Assembly (NCBI RefSeq): GCF_016786355.1
Contig: NZ_JADWYX010000024.1
Span: forward strand, 35,816-99,815
Length of the DNA stretch: 64,000 nucleotides
Direction: 5' to 3'
Source of the DNA: Frankia sp. AgB1.9
GTDB taxonomy: Bacteria; Actinomycetota; Actinomycetes; Frankiales; Frankiaceae
Part shown: positions 37,179 to 46,046 of the stretch, one piece after another
Layout of the letters: each line of letters begins with the position of its first letter
How positions within the stretch are numbered: the first letter of the stretch is position 1
Position numbers and translations under genes: made by a program
Notes under the pieces: generated by a model
Databases searched by the model: none
What the model was told of the DNA's origin: nothing
The model's input: the letters and a program-made list of their open reading frames with translations, nothing else

Positions 37179-37753
37179 CGGGCCGCCCTCGCGGTGCGCC
37201 GAGCCGGGGCGGGGACCGGCGCCGCGGGGGACGCCACGGGTGGGCGGTGCCGCAGTCGGCCTTCCGCCGCGTCCAGCCACCGGACGACCGCCTCCAGCCG
37301 GAAGATCTCGGCGTCCGCGACCAGCAGCAGCCCGAGGTCGCCCTCGGCGGCGTCCTGCTTCAGCCGGGTGTAGCGGCTCATCGTCTCGATCAGGTGCCGC
37401 CGGTGGCTCTGGAGGATTCCGGCGACGTCGGCCTCCGGCAGCCGCGCGGCCACCAGCACCTTGATGACCAGCTCGTCGCGGGGCGGCGCGTCGGCGCCGG
37501 GCGGCGTCGTGAGCCAGCGGGCCAGCTCGGCGCCGCCCTCCGGCGTGATCCGGAACGTCTTCTGCGGGCCCGGCTCGTCGCCGTCGTCCGAGGCGACCAG
37601 CCCGTCCCGTTCGAGCCTGGCCACGGTCGTGTAGACCTGCCCGACGTTGAGCGGCCAGACCTCGCCGGTCCGCGCCTCGAACTCCTGGCGCAGTTGCAGG
37701 CCGTACTTCGGGCCCTCGCTCAGCAGGGCCAGCAGGGCATGTCGCACGCTCAC
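37175..37753 (-). CDS. PadR-family transcriptional regulator (second module)
   Basis: The 192-residue protein has a PadR winged helix (HALLALLSEGPKYGLQLRQE, then PLNVGQVYTTVARLERDGLV) and a C-terminal helical domain. The start GTG 37751-37753 puts the HTH at the N-terminus; the longer frame runs into the palindrome at 37775-37797. It is the first gene of the exporter operon. Confidence 0.87.
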   Translation of the reverse strand: MSVRHALLALLSEGPKYGLQLRQEFEARTGEVWPLNVGQVYTTVARLERDGLVASDDGDEPGPQKTFRITPEGGAELARWLTTPPGADAPPRDELVIKVLVAARLPEADVAGILQSHRRHLIETMSRYTRLKQDAAEGDLGLLLVADAEIFRLEAVVRWLDAAEGRLRHRPPVASPAAPVPAPARRTARAAR

Positions 37754-37774
37754 GGGCGCCCGTCCTCTCGGAGA

Positions 37775-37797
37775 ATACTCGGTATCATACCCGGTAT
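37775..37797. promoter_or_regulatory. PadR-type operator
   Basis: A 23-bp palindrome with outer arms ATAC/GTAT and inner GGTAT-C-ATACC, symmetric at all but two base pairs, 22 bp upstream of the regulator's start. Autoregulation is inferred. Confidence 0.7.
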
Positions 37798-37837
37798 ACA
37801 CCAAGCCTGGCGAGACCCCCGCGTCAGCGCGTCAGAC

Positions 37838-38686
37838 TCATCCCTCGACGGGACCGTCAGCACGGGGCGCGCTCGCCCGGCGGGCCGCGAAGACCTGGTA
37901 GGCGGGGCGCAGCTCCTCCCGCAGGTCACCGAGCGGCTCCACCACCAGCGGACCGCACAGGTCCAGCAGGATGTCGGGGCGGGCCGGCGCGTGATCACCG
38001 GACCGGACGCCCGAGCCGCCGGCCGGGGCCGGCGCGGACCAGAACGCCGTCGGGGAGCTGGGCAGCGGGACCGCTGTCTCGCCTGTCGTCCCGTCTCCTG
38101 GCTGGCCGGGCGCTCCCGGCGGCCATCCCCCGGGCCAGGCCTGGGTGCCGCCGCCCGGCCGGGACGCCGAGGCCGGCCGCAGGCGCCGCAGGCCGGCGAG
38201 GACCGCGTCGCGCTCGCGGCCGCGCAGCGCCAGCAGCGCGAACGCGTCGAGGTCGATCGACTCGCCGAGCCGGTGGCAGGCCGCCACGAGGTGCGCGCAC
38301 GGCCGCTGCCAGTCGGCGCAGGTGCAGTCCATCGCCAGGTCGTCGGCCCGGGTCGGCAGCAGCGAGAGCCCGAGTACCGCGAAGGCGTCCTCGACGTCGG
38401 CGGGCATCGAGCCGGCCAGCAGCGCGGCGGCGTACCGGGCCTGCGACGCGAGCGCCCGCTCGATCCGCCCCCAGTCCGTGTCCCCGAACGTCCGGACGGC
38501 GAGCCGGGTCTTGTGCAGGTCCTCGTTCTGGTCGCGGACCATCGCGACGACGAGGTTGCCGGACCGCCGCACGCTGAGCACCGCCTCGGTGCGGGCCAGG
38601 GCGCGGCCGGCGCGCAGCGGCTCGGGCGGGCTCATGCCCTCGATCAGCGCGAGGAACCGGGACGACCACCAGGCCTGGTCAGCCAT
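37838..38686 (-). CDS. SWIM zinc-finger protein
   Basis: The 282-residue protein has one SWIM motif, CTCADWQRPCAH (CxCx6CxH, about 121-132), after a conserved N-terminal region (WWSSRFLALIEGM, LARTEAVLSVRRSGNLVVAM). The C-terminal third is proline/glycine-rich. SWIM proteins of this type are encoded beside bacterial SNF2 helicases and presumably act with them on DNA or protein. Its ATG (38684-38686) overlaps the SNF2 stop by 8 bp, so the two are coupled. Confidence 0.87.
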   Translation of the reverse strand: MADQAWWSSRFLALIEGMSPPEPLRAGRALARTEAVLSVRRSGNLVVAMVRDQNEDLHKTRLAVRTFGDTDWGRIERALASQARYAAALLAGSMPADVEDAFAVLGLSLLPTRADDLAMDCTCADWQRPCAHLVAACHRLGESIDLDAFALLALRGRERDAVLAGLRRLRPASASRPGGGTQAWPGGWPPGAPGQPGDGTTGETAVPLPSSPTAFWSAPAPAGGSGVRSGDHAPARPDILLDLCGPLVVEPLGDLREELRPAYQVFAARRASAPRADGPVEG

Positions 38687-41600
38687 CGACTGCCTCGGGG
38701 GCGAGCGCGACGAGGTCGCGCAGCTCGTCGGTGTCCAGCGCCGCGAGCCAGCTCTCCCCGCCACCGACGACGGTCCGGGCCAGCGCCGCCTTGTCCACCA
38801 GGATCCGGTCGATCCTTTCTTCCAGCGTGCCCATGCACAGCAGGGTCCGCACCCACACGTCCCGGCGCTGCCCGATCCGGTGCGCGCGGTCGGTGGCCTG
38901 CGCCTCGACCGCGGGATTCCACCAGCGGTCGATGTGCACGACGTGGTTCGCCGCGGTCAGGTTGACGCCGGTGCCGCCGGCCTTGAGCGACAGCAGGAAC
39001 ACCCCAGGACCGGTCCCGGTCTGGAACCGTTCGATGAGCGCGTCACGCTCGGCCGCGCGCAGGCCGCCGTGCAGGAACGACACCTCCACCCCGAGCCGGG
39101 TGGACAGGTAGGGCGCGAGCATGGCGCCGAACCGGGCGAACTGGGTGAAGCAGAGCGCCCGCTCGCCGCCGGCGACGACCTGCGTGAGCAGCTCCTCCAG
39201 CCGGGCGAGCTTGCCGGAGCGCCCGGCCAGCGCCGAGCCGTCCCCGAGCAGGTGCGCCGGGTGGTTGCAGACCTGCTTGAGCCGCGTCATCGCCGCGAGC
39301 ACCACGCCGTTGCGCCGGACCGGGGAGGAGGCGTCCCGCAGCCGTTCCATCATGTCGTCGACGACGGCCCGGTAGAGCGCCGCCTGCTCGGCCGTCAGCG
39401 TGCACAGCTGGCGCAGCTCCACCTTCGCCGGCAGGTCCCGCAGCACGGCCGGATCGGTCTTGACCCGGCGCAGCACGACCGGGCGGATCCGGCGGCGCAG
39501 CCGGGCCGTCGCGTCGGGGTCGCCGTACCGCTCGATCGGCACCGCGTAGCGGGCGTGGAACGAGCTGGCCGAGCCGAGCAGGCCCGGATTGACCGCCCGC
39601 ATGATCGACCAGAGGTCGCCGAGCCGGTTCTCGACCGGGGTGCCGGTCAGCGCGACCCGGTGGCGCGCGGTGAGCCGGCGGACGGCCCTGGCCTGCGCGG
39701 TCGCGGCGTTCTTGATCTGCTGTGCCTCGTCGAGGACGAGCCGGTCCCAGCCGACCTGGCGGAACTCCTCGACGTCGCGGGCGAGCTGTGTGTAGGTCGT
39801 GAGGACGAGGTCATGGCGGCCGGCGGCCTCCGCCAGCGGCCTGCCGTCGCCGCTCGCGTGATGGATGTGGACGGTGAGGCCGGGCGCGACCTGCTCGGCC
39901 TCGCGCCGCCAGTTGCCGAGCACCGAGGTCGGGCAGACGACGAGGGTGGGCTCCCGCCGGGCGCCCGACCGGGCGAGCAGCTCCAGCGCCAGGACCTGGA
40001 TGGTCTTGCCCAGGCCCATGTCGTCGGCGAGGACCGCGCCGACGCCGAGCCGGTCGAGCAGGGCGAGCCAGGCCAGGCCGTGTTCCTGGTAGGGCCGCAG
40101 CCGCACACCCAGCCCGGCGGGCGGCTCTACGGCCGTCAACCCGGCGCGGTCTGGGCCCGGCTCGCCGACGGCTCCCGCGAGCAGGGCGCCCAGCCAGCCG
40201 TCGGCTACGACCTCGACGTCGTCGCCGGAATCCTGCTCGTGGCCAGGCTGGAGGCCCGTGTGGGCAAGGACGTCGCGGACGGTCAGCTGGCCGCCGGCGG
40301 ACTGCCGGGCCAGGTCGAGGCCGGCCAGCTCGCGCGGGCTCACCCGGGTCCAGCGGCCCCTGAGCCTGACCAGCTCCGTCTTGGCCGCCGCGAGGGCGTC
40401 GAGCTCGACGTCGGTGAGCTCGACGTCGCCCAGGCTGACGGCCCAGCGGAAGTCCACGATCCGGTCGAGGTCCGTCGTGACATCCCGCAGGACCGGCGCC
40501 ACCGGATGCACCGCGCGCACGGTGAGCCGCGACGCGGAGCGGGCCGGGCGCGTCCACCACGACGGCACGAGCACCCCGAAGCCCTCCTGCTCCAGCGCTC
40601 CGGTGAGGCGCAGGAACTCCTGGGCCTGGTCGAGGTCGAGGTCCAGTCCGGTCGGCCTGGCCTCGCGCAGCGCCCGGCCCAGCCCCGGCCACACGGCGAC
40701 GGCTCGCCCCAGCCCGGCGAGCAGCGACTCCTGGGCGTCGGTGGTCCAGCTCGTCGGCCCGGCGGGGCGGCGGGTCCAGACCTCGCCTGCCAGTACCTGG
40801 ACGCCGGCGTCCGCGACCGCCTGAAGCAGGAAGTCGACCCGCCAGGCGTCGACGTCACCGGGCGACGTCCGCGACAGCGCGCCCGGTTCCCCCAGCCGGA
40901 AGCACACCCGCGTCGGCCAGGACCGCCCACCGCCCGCCCGCCACGCGCCGACCTTGGCGGCCAGCTCGCGGACCGGGGCGTCGGCGCCGGTGAGCCGCGG
41001 ATCGCCGTCGAGGGCACGCAGCCAGTCGGCCGTCGCTCCCGCCAGTCCTGACCGCCGCGGTCTCCGGGCCTTCGGGGCCGCGGTCTTCGAGGCGGGGGCC
41101 GCCAAGTCCCCGGCCTTCGGGTTGCTCGCCCTCAGGTCGCCCGTCTTCGGGTCGCTCGATTTCGGGTCGCTTGTTTTCGGGTCCTGGGCCTTCGGCGTGC
41201 GGCTGGCCCGTTGGAGCCGGTCACGGGCGTGGGCGTCCACGAGGTCGTCGAGTGCCGCGCTCAGCGCGTCGGCCGGGCTCGTCCCGGGCGTGTCCCCGTC
41301 GACGGCGGCCCGGAACGCCGGTGGCATCGCGGCACCCAGCTCGTCGAACCGGTCGGCGTCCGGCCCGGTGCGGACAGGCAGCCACCGCGCCACCGCCCCG
41401 GCGCCGTCGCCTCCGACAGCGGGCAGGACGCGGCCCCGGTCGACCAGATCCGCCGCGAACCTGTCGAGGGCCAGCAGGAACAGCGCGGACGCGCCAAGCC
41501 GAAACGCCTCGCCGGGCGGTTGACCAGGCGGTTCGCCGTAGCCGAACGTGACCGGGACACGTGGCCGGACCGTGTCGACCAGCCAGCGCCGCAGCACCGG

Positions 41601-41921
41601 GCTGTTCCCCGCCGCCGTCGGACCATCCGACGCCGGCCCGGCTTCGGCCAGGGCGGCCGTCAGCTCCGGCGACGCGACTGGTCCCGTGGCCGTGGTCGGC
41701 AGCACGACCGCGCACTGCCTGGCCGGGTTGTCAACGGCGGGCCTGGTGGCACCGCCAGCCTCGGCGGGCTGTTTGGTGACGAGGGGCGCCAGGTCCAAGC
41801 CCGTGGCCGCGAAGGGATGTCGAGCGCCGCCTCCCGGGAGTGCCTCATCCCGGCGCCGTGTGTCCTCGGCCCACAGCCGGACCCCACCGGCGGCCGTGCA
41901 GACCGCGTGCACGACCAGCAT
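38679..41921 (-). CDS. SNF2-family DNA-dependent ATPase/helicase
   Basis: A 1080-residue protein. Residues 1-240 are a variable N-terminal region, and 246-272 a linker of degenerate (D/N)PK(T/S) pentapeptides. About 290-590 is the bacterial SNF2-associated domain (SNF2_N_2/DUF3670-like). The SNF2 ATPase follows with Walker A DDMGLGKT at 633-640 and DEAQ box at 732-735, then a helicase C-terminal domain (FLLSLKAGGTGVNL, DRAHRIGQRRDV). I choose ATG 41919-41921 (MLVVHAVCTAAGG), a known type of start in this family. The frame stays open to 42740 but would include the palindromic element. Likely role: ATP-driven remodelling of protein-DNA complexes. Confidence 0.9.
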   Translation of the reverse strand: MLVVHAVCTAAGGVRLWAEDTRRRDEALPGGGARHPFAATGLDLAPLVTKQPAEAGGATRPAVDNPARQCAVVLPTTATGPVASPELTAALAEAGPASDGPTAAGNSPVLRRWLVDTVRPRVPVTFGYGEPPGQPPGEAFRLGASALFLLALDRFAADLVDRGRVLPAVGGDGAGAVARWLPVRTGPDADRFDELGAAMPPAFRAAVDGDTPGTSPADALSAALDDLVDAHARDRLQRASRTPKAQDPKTSDPKSSDPKTGDLRASNPKAGDLAAPASKTAAPKARRPRRSGLAGATADWLRALDGDPRLTGADAPVRELAAKVGAWRAGGGRSWPTRVCFRLGEPGALSRTSPGDVDAWRVDFLLQAVADAGVQVLAGEVWTRRPAGPTSWTTDAQESLLAGLGRAVAVWPGLGRALREARPTGLDLDLDQAQEFLRLTGALEQEGFGVLVPSWWTRPARSASRLTVRAVHPVAPVLRDVTTDLDRIVDFRWAVSLGDVELTDVELDALAAAKTELVRLRGRWTRVSPRELAGLDLARQSAGGQLTVRDVLAHTGLQPGHEQDSGDDVEVVADGWLGALLAGAVGEPGPDRAGLTAVEPPAGLGVRLRPYQEHGLAWLALLDRLGVGAVLADDMGLGKTIQVLALELLARSGARREPTLVVCPTSVLGNWRREAEQVAPGLTVHIHHASGDGRPLAEAAGRHDLVLTTYTQLARDVEEFRQVGWDRLVLDEAQQIKNAATAQARAVRRLTARHRVALTGTPVENRLGDLWSIMRAVNPGLLGSASSFHARYAVPIERYGDPDATARLRRRIRPVVLRRVKTDPAVLRDLPAKVELRQLCTLTAEQAALYRAVVDDMMERLRDASSPVRRNGVVLAAMTRLKQVCNHPAHLLGDGSALAGRSGKLARLEELLTQVVAGGERALCFTQFARFGAMLAPYLSTRLGVEVSFLHGGLRAAERDALIERFQTGTGPGVFLLSLKAGGTGVNLTAANHVVHIDRWWNPAVEAQATDRAHRIGQRRDVWVRTLLCMGTLEERIDRILVDKAALARTVVGGGESWLAALDTDELRDLVALAPEAVDG

Positions 41922-42113
41922 CGACACCCCCAAGGGCGGACCGGAGCCCAGACCAGCGCAGCCGCGCGGGGCCTCCCCAGGACTCTCGGCCCCGAGCTTA
42001 CGGAAGGCCTCCGACACGATTCCGAATCCGGCCGAACCAGCCAGCGGCCCACCGGTCCGGACTTGCGCGCCGTTCTCCGATGAGTCCTGACGTCCGGCCC
42101 GGTCGTAGCAGTC

Positions 42114-42644
42114 ATGGAAACCACCAATCTCGCCACGCTGTACGACTCGCCGCTGCTCGACTGGTCCGGGATCGAGGCCCGGCTCGGGCGGGGCCTGCCC
42201 CAGGCACCTCACGCCGGCGGACCGGACCGTCATACCTGCTGGCTGGCCACGATCAACCCGGACGGCGGCCCGCACGTCACCGGCATCGGCGCGCTGTGGA
42301 CCGACGGCAGCTTCTGGTTCGAGACCGGGCGGGGCACCCGCAAGGGACGCAACCTCGCCCGTGACCCGCGCTGCACGCTCAGCGTCGCGACCCACGAGTT
42401 CGACCTGACCATCGAGGGCACCGCGGACCTGGTCACCGATCCGGCCACGGTCGCGGAGCTCGCGGCGCTCTGGGCCTCCCAGGGCTGGCCGGCTCGGGTC
42501 GACGACACCGGCCTCGCGCTCACCGCCGAGTTCAGCGCGCCCTCGGCCGGACCGCCGCCCTGGCACGTGTACCGCCTGACGGCCCGCGCCGCGACGGCCC
42601 TGGCCACCGTCGACCCCGGCGGCGCGACGAGGTGGCGCTTCTGA
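42114..42644 (+). CDS. PPOX-class flavin/F420-dependent oxidoreductase family protein
   Basis: The 176-residue split-barrel protein shows CWLATINPDGGPHVTGIGAL, WFETGRGTRKGRNLARDPRC and a DLTIEGTADLVTD strand, typical of pyridoxamine-5'-phosphate-oxidase-like proteins binding FMN or F420. Reaction unknown; F420-linked reductases of this fold are common in actinomycetes. Divergent from the SNF2 gene. Confidence 0.85.
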   Translation: METTNLATLYDSPLLDWSGIEARLGRGLPQAPHAGGPDRHTCWLATINPDGGPHVTGIGALWTDGSFWFETGRGTRKGRNLARDPRCTLSVATHEFDLTIEGTADLVTDPATVAELAALWASQGWPARVDDTGLALTAEFSAPSAGPPPWHVYRLTARAATALATVDPGGATRWRF

Positions 42645-42687
42645 AGCAGTGCGGCACGAGATCCGCACCGCGGTTCCGGTGTCTCCA

Positions 42688-42765
42688 TGATTGCCGTTTC
42701 GGCCCTCGGATGGTCGTAACCGGGCCTGTTTCGTAGCCACCCGAGGGCGAAAACAGCGATCAAGG
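42688..42765 (+). repeat. Dispersed palindromic element, copy 5
   Basis: TGATTGCCGTTTCGGCCCTCGG and CCGAGGGCGAAAACAGCGATCA form the hairpin; the loop contains GGTCGTAACCGGGCCTGTTT. It lies 43 bp after one stop and 62 bp before the stop of the convergent sulfotransferase. Confidence 0.87.
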
Positions 42766-42827
42766 CGACGGGGCGCGGGCCAGCGGGTCGCGGGTAGCGG
42801 GGCAGCGGGCGGGTCGCGGGGAGCGGA

Positions 42828-43628
42828 TCAGCGGGGAGCCGGTCCCGAGGTGGCTGCCGTGGGCCGGGGCGCCTCGATCGGGTAGTGCCAGGACCGCGCC
42901 GGTTCTCGCAGGTCTTCCGGCACCTCGTCGATGCCTGGCAGCGGGCGGTGCGGCTGGATCCGACCGGACCGGATGTTGTCACTCCAGTCGCCGATTCCGC
43001 GGGTGAAGGGGCCGTGGCCGAACCGGCCGTACTCCGTCATCGTCGGTTCCCACGGCACGTCCAGGAAGGCGCACAGGCGCCGCGCGACGTCCGCCGGGTT
43101 CGTGGTGAGCTCCTCATAGCGGACGGTCAGGCCGGGAAGCTCTGCGCGGGCCTCGTTCATCGACCGCACGAACCCGGCGGTCCTGCCCACCGGATCCATG
43201 TCGACCCGCCCTTCCCAGGCCCGGGCCAGCGACGCCGCGATGCTGGCCGGATGCCGGACCAGGTAGATGTAGCGGGCGCCCGGCCAGCATTCGGCGACCC
43301 GGCGCCACGTCAGCACCTCGTTCGTCGTCTTGTTCACGATCAGGCGTTTGCCGCTGCGCACCAGCTGGCGATGCAGGAGCCGGTCCCAGAGAAGGTGCTC
43401 CAGGTCGCGCAGGGTGAGGCCGAGCGCGTCGATCGCGATCTCGGCGTAGCGCTCGGCGTGGCGGCCCGCGCTCCATTCCCTGGTCTGCACCGCCAGGAGT
43501 GAAAGATGCAGCTCATGCGGAGCGTGAATCTCCGAATGGCTGTCGAGAACGGTCCGCAGGAGTGTCGATCCGGACCGGGGCGGCGAAAAGATGAAGATTG
43601 GCGACGCTACCAGGCGTTCCATGTCCAC
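42828..43628 (-). CDS. Sulfotransferase-family protein
   Basis: The 266-residue protein has the PAPS 5'-phosphosulfate loop SPPRSGSTLLRTVL near residue 15 and the 3'-phosphate motif YIYLVRHPASIAASLARAWE near residue 117, as in sulfotransferase family 3. Predicted role: transfer of sulfate from PAPS to a small-molecule hydroxyl or amine. The start is ATG 43626-43628; a Met two residues later is an alternative. It is divergent from a P450, so a tailoring role is possible. Confidence 0.87.
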   Translation of the reverse strand: MDMERLVASPIFIFSPPRSGSTLLRTVLDSHSEIHAPHELHLSLLAVQTREWSAGRHAERYAEIAIDALGLTLRDLEHLLWDRLLHRQLVRSGKRLIVNKTTNEVLTWRRVAECWPGARYIYLVRHPASIAASLARAWEGRVDMDPVGRTAGFVRSMNEARAELPGLTVRYEELTTNPADVARRLCAFLDVPWEPTMTEYGRFGHGPFTRGIGDWSDNIRSGRIQPHRPLPGIDEVPEDLREPARSWHYPIEAPRPTAATSGPAPR

Positions 43629-43680
43629 CCCTCGGTCCTACGTGGTCGCTGTCTGGCCAGGAAATGTTTCCCTGGCGTTC

Positions 43681-43694
43681 GCGTGACGTCACGC
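43681..43694. promoter_or_regulatory. Perfect palindrome GCGTGACGTCACGC
   Basis: A 14-bp perfect palindrome lies in the 254-bp gap between the sulfotransferase and the P450. The neighbouring GAAACGC/GCGTTC extends the symmetry with an offset. It may be an operator for one of these genes. Confidence 0.4.
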
Positions 43695-43882
43695 CGAAAC
43701 GCTCGATCCGATGGGATTCCCGCCGCCGGCTCGACCAGCAGGCCGACACGCTATCGACCGTCTTAGGCCGGGTCCATGGCCAGAGTCTTATCGATCCATC
43801 GCACATTGGTGCAGCGCGAACTTTCGCGGCGCCGGAAAATGAGATCGCCGTCCGGACCGGCGGCACGAAGGAAGCGGACCTC

Positions 43883-45133
43883 ATGACCTCTGGCCAGCTC
43901 GGGAACGTCGTGCCCGACGCGCTCGACCTGTTCGACAGCGCTCATCGCCTCGACCCGTACCCGGGCTACGGCCGGCTGCGGGACACCCCCGGCCTGGCCG
44001 CCGTCCGGCTCGGGGACACCGAGGTCACGCTGCTGTCCCGGTACGCCGACTGTGCCGCCGTGCTGCAGAGCCCGGCGTGGGGGCACGGGAACGCCGATCG
44101 GCTCAGCCCGTTCTGGGACCAGGAGACGAGCCTGCCGGGCTCGTTCATCCGGATGGACCCGCCGGACCACCGGCGGCTGCGCGCGCTGGTCAACAAGGCG
44201 TTCAGCGCCCGGATGGTCGCCGACCTCACTCCCATGATCACGGACCTGGTGGACAGCCTGGTCGACCGGGCCGTCCAGGCCGGTGGGCTCGACGTCGTCC
44301 GGGATCTGTCCGCGCCGCTCGCCCTGGCGATGGTGGGCCAACGGCTGCTCGGCGTGCCGGCGCGGGACTCGGACCTGCTGCGCGCCTGGGAGCTGGCGAT
44401 CGCCCGTGGCACCGACCCTGAGCCGCTGCTGTCCGCCGAGGAGATCGCCGGGCGCGACGAGGCCGGCGCGGGCGTCGTGGGGTACCTGGCGGACCTCGTC
44501 CGGCGCCGCCGCGCCGAGCCGCGGGATGACCTGCTGAGCCGGCTCATCGCCGTCGAGGAGGCCGGGGACGCGCTCAGCGCGCCCGAGGTCATCGGTATCT
44601 GCGTGCTGCTGCTCATCGCCGGGATGGAGACGAGCATCAACCTGGTCGGCAACGGCGTCCGGGCGCTGCTGGCCCACCCCGACCAGCTGGAGCTGCTGCG
44701 CCGCCGGCCGGAGCTCACCGGCCCGGCCGTCGAGGAGATCCTGCGCTACGACACCCCGACCCAGTTCACGATGCGGGTCGCCCTGACCGACACGACGGTC
44801 GGCGGCCGTGGTTTCCGCCGGGGTGACGGCGTCATCGTGCTGATGGCCTCGGCCGGCCGGGACGGCGCGGTCTTCACCGAGCCCGACCGGCTCGACCTCA
44901 CCCGCTACGCCGAACCAGGCCGCTCGCCCCGCCACCTCGGCTTCAGTCTCGGGGCGCACTACTGCCTCGGGGCACCGCTGGCCCGGCTGGAGGCGTCGAC
45001 CGCGATCGGGACCCTGGTGCGGCGGGCCCCGGGCCTGCGGCTGGTCACCGACGGGCCGCTGGCCTACCAGCCAAGCATCATCCACCGGGGCCCGCGCTCG
45101 CTGCCCGTCGAGCTGACCACCGCCGCGGCCTGA
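43883..45133 (+). CDS. Cytochrome P450
   Basis: The 416-residue bacterial P450 shows the oxygen-binding helix AGMETS at 246-251, the ExxR motif EILR near 285-288 and the heme loop FSLGAHYCLG with proximal Cys361. All catalytic landmarks are present. The start is ATG 43883; the frame opens another 95 codons upstream into sequence without P450 features. Needs ferredoxin partners that are not encoded here. Substrate unknown. Confidence 0.92.
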   Translation: MTSGQLGNVVPDALDLFDSAHRLDPYPGYGRLRDTPGLAAVRLGDTEVTLLSRYADCAAVLQSPAWGHGNADRLSPFWDQETSLPGSFIRMDPPDHRRLRALVNKAFSARMVADLTPMITDLVDSLVDRAVQAGGLDVVRDLSAPLALAMVGQRLLGVPARDSDLLRAWELAIARGTDPEPLLSAEEIAGRDEAGAGVVGYLADLVRRRRAEPRDDLLSRLIAVEEAGDALSAPEVIGICVLLLIAGMETSINLVGNGVRALLAHPDQLELLRRRPELTGPAVEEILRYDTPTQFTMRVALTDTTVGGRGFRRGDGVIVLMASAGRDGAVFTEPDRLDLTRYAEPGRSPRHLGFSLGAHYCLGAPLARLEASTAIGTLVRRAPGLRLVTDGPLAYQPSIIHRGPRSLPVELTTAAA

Positions 45134-45183
45134 CGGCGCCGACGCCCACCGCCGCCGGGGCGGTCAGGCTCCCAGCGGGTCGC

Positions 45184-46026
45184 GTGTGGGTGGCCGTTCC
45201 AGCCAGAATCGGAGCAACGCTGACGGTCAGCGGTACCCGCGTCCGCGAGGAGCTGCTCATCACCGGCACCGGCGTCCCCGAAGCAAACGGTTCCGGCGTG
45301 GACGGTGTCCTCGACGCGGCCGGGCCCACCGCGCCCGAGGGCGGTCCAGCCGGCGGCGAGCGGCCACCGCTCGTGGTCCTCGTGCACGGTGCCCGCGACC
45401 AGGGATCGAGCTTCGAGCGCGTCACCGCGCTCCTGGGCGACCTGGAGGTGCTGTCCTACGACCGCCGTGGCTGGGGTGACGACCCGGCCTGGGACGGCGT
45501 CCCCGCCGGCGTCGACGGGCACACCGACGACCTGCTCGCGCTGATCGGGGAGCGGCCCGTCACGGTCGTCGGGCACAGCTGGGGCGGCCACGTCGCCGTC
45601 GCCGCGGCCATCCGGCGGCCCGACCTCATCGCCTCCGTCGGCCTCTGGGAGACGGCGCTGCAGTGGGAGCCCTGGTGGCCGGCGGACCACCGGCAGCTCA
45701 TCAGCAACGCGGTCGCGCGGCTGCGGGAGAAGCCACCGGGCACGCCGCGGCAGAACCGCGAGCGTCTGCTGTTCGTCGCGGAGGCGACGGAGATGTTCAC
45801 CGCGCCCTACGACCTGGCCCGGCTGAAGGCCCGGTGCATCGTCGGCTACGGCGACGCGCCCTTCCCCATCTTCGAACCCGGGGTGCGCGCCTTCGCGCGG
45901 CTCATGGACGCCGAGCGGTTCGAGCTGCCCGGTGCCACCCACATGGCGCACCGCGAGAACCCGGTCGACTTCGCCCGTTTCGTCCGCCGCGCGGTCGCGC
46001 TGAGTCGGCCCAGCGCAGCGGCCTGA
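45184..46026 (+). CDS. Alpha/beta-hydrolase
   Basis: The 280-residue protein has LVVLVHGARDQGSSFERV for the oxyanion region, nucleophile elbow VVGHSWGGHVAV, a late acid and a terminal His in ATHMAHRENP. The first 50 residues are low-complexity. Starts GTG at 45184; GTG at 45190 is equally possible. It follows the P450 by 50 bp and may be co-transcribed. Substrate unknown. Confidence 0.83.
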   Translation: MWVAVPARIGATLTVSGTRVREELLITGTGVPEANGSGVDGVLDAAGPTAPEGGPAGGERPPLVVLVHGARDQGSSFERVTALLGDLEVLSYDRRGWGDDPAWDGVPAGVDGHTDDLLALIGERPVTVVGHSWGGHVAVAAAIRRPDLIASVGLWETALQWEPWWPADHRQLISNAVARLREKPPGTPRQNRERLLFVAEATEMFTAPYDLARLKARCIVGYGDAPFPIFEPGVRAFARLMDAERFELPGATHMAHRENPVDFARFVRRAVALSRPSAAA

Positions 46027-46046
46027 CCGGCCCAGCCTGACCGAGC

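Noticed and set aside
41922..42740. N-terminal extension of the SNF2 protein by 273 residues
   Set aside because: The extension reads through the palindromic repeat and the divergent PPOX gene. Its beginning (ATKQARLRPSEGRNGNHGD) is the translated repeat, which appears in other copies too.
42770..42840. GCGGG-rich simple repeat after palindrome copy 5
   Set aside because: Degenerate GCGGG(C/T)AGCGGG stretches without a clear period; compatible with base composition.
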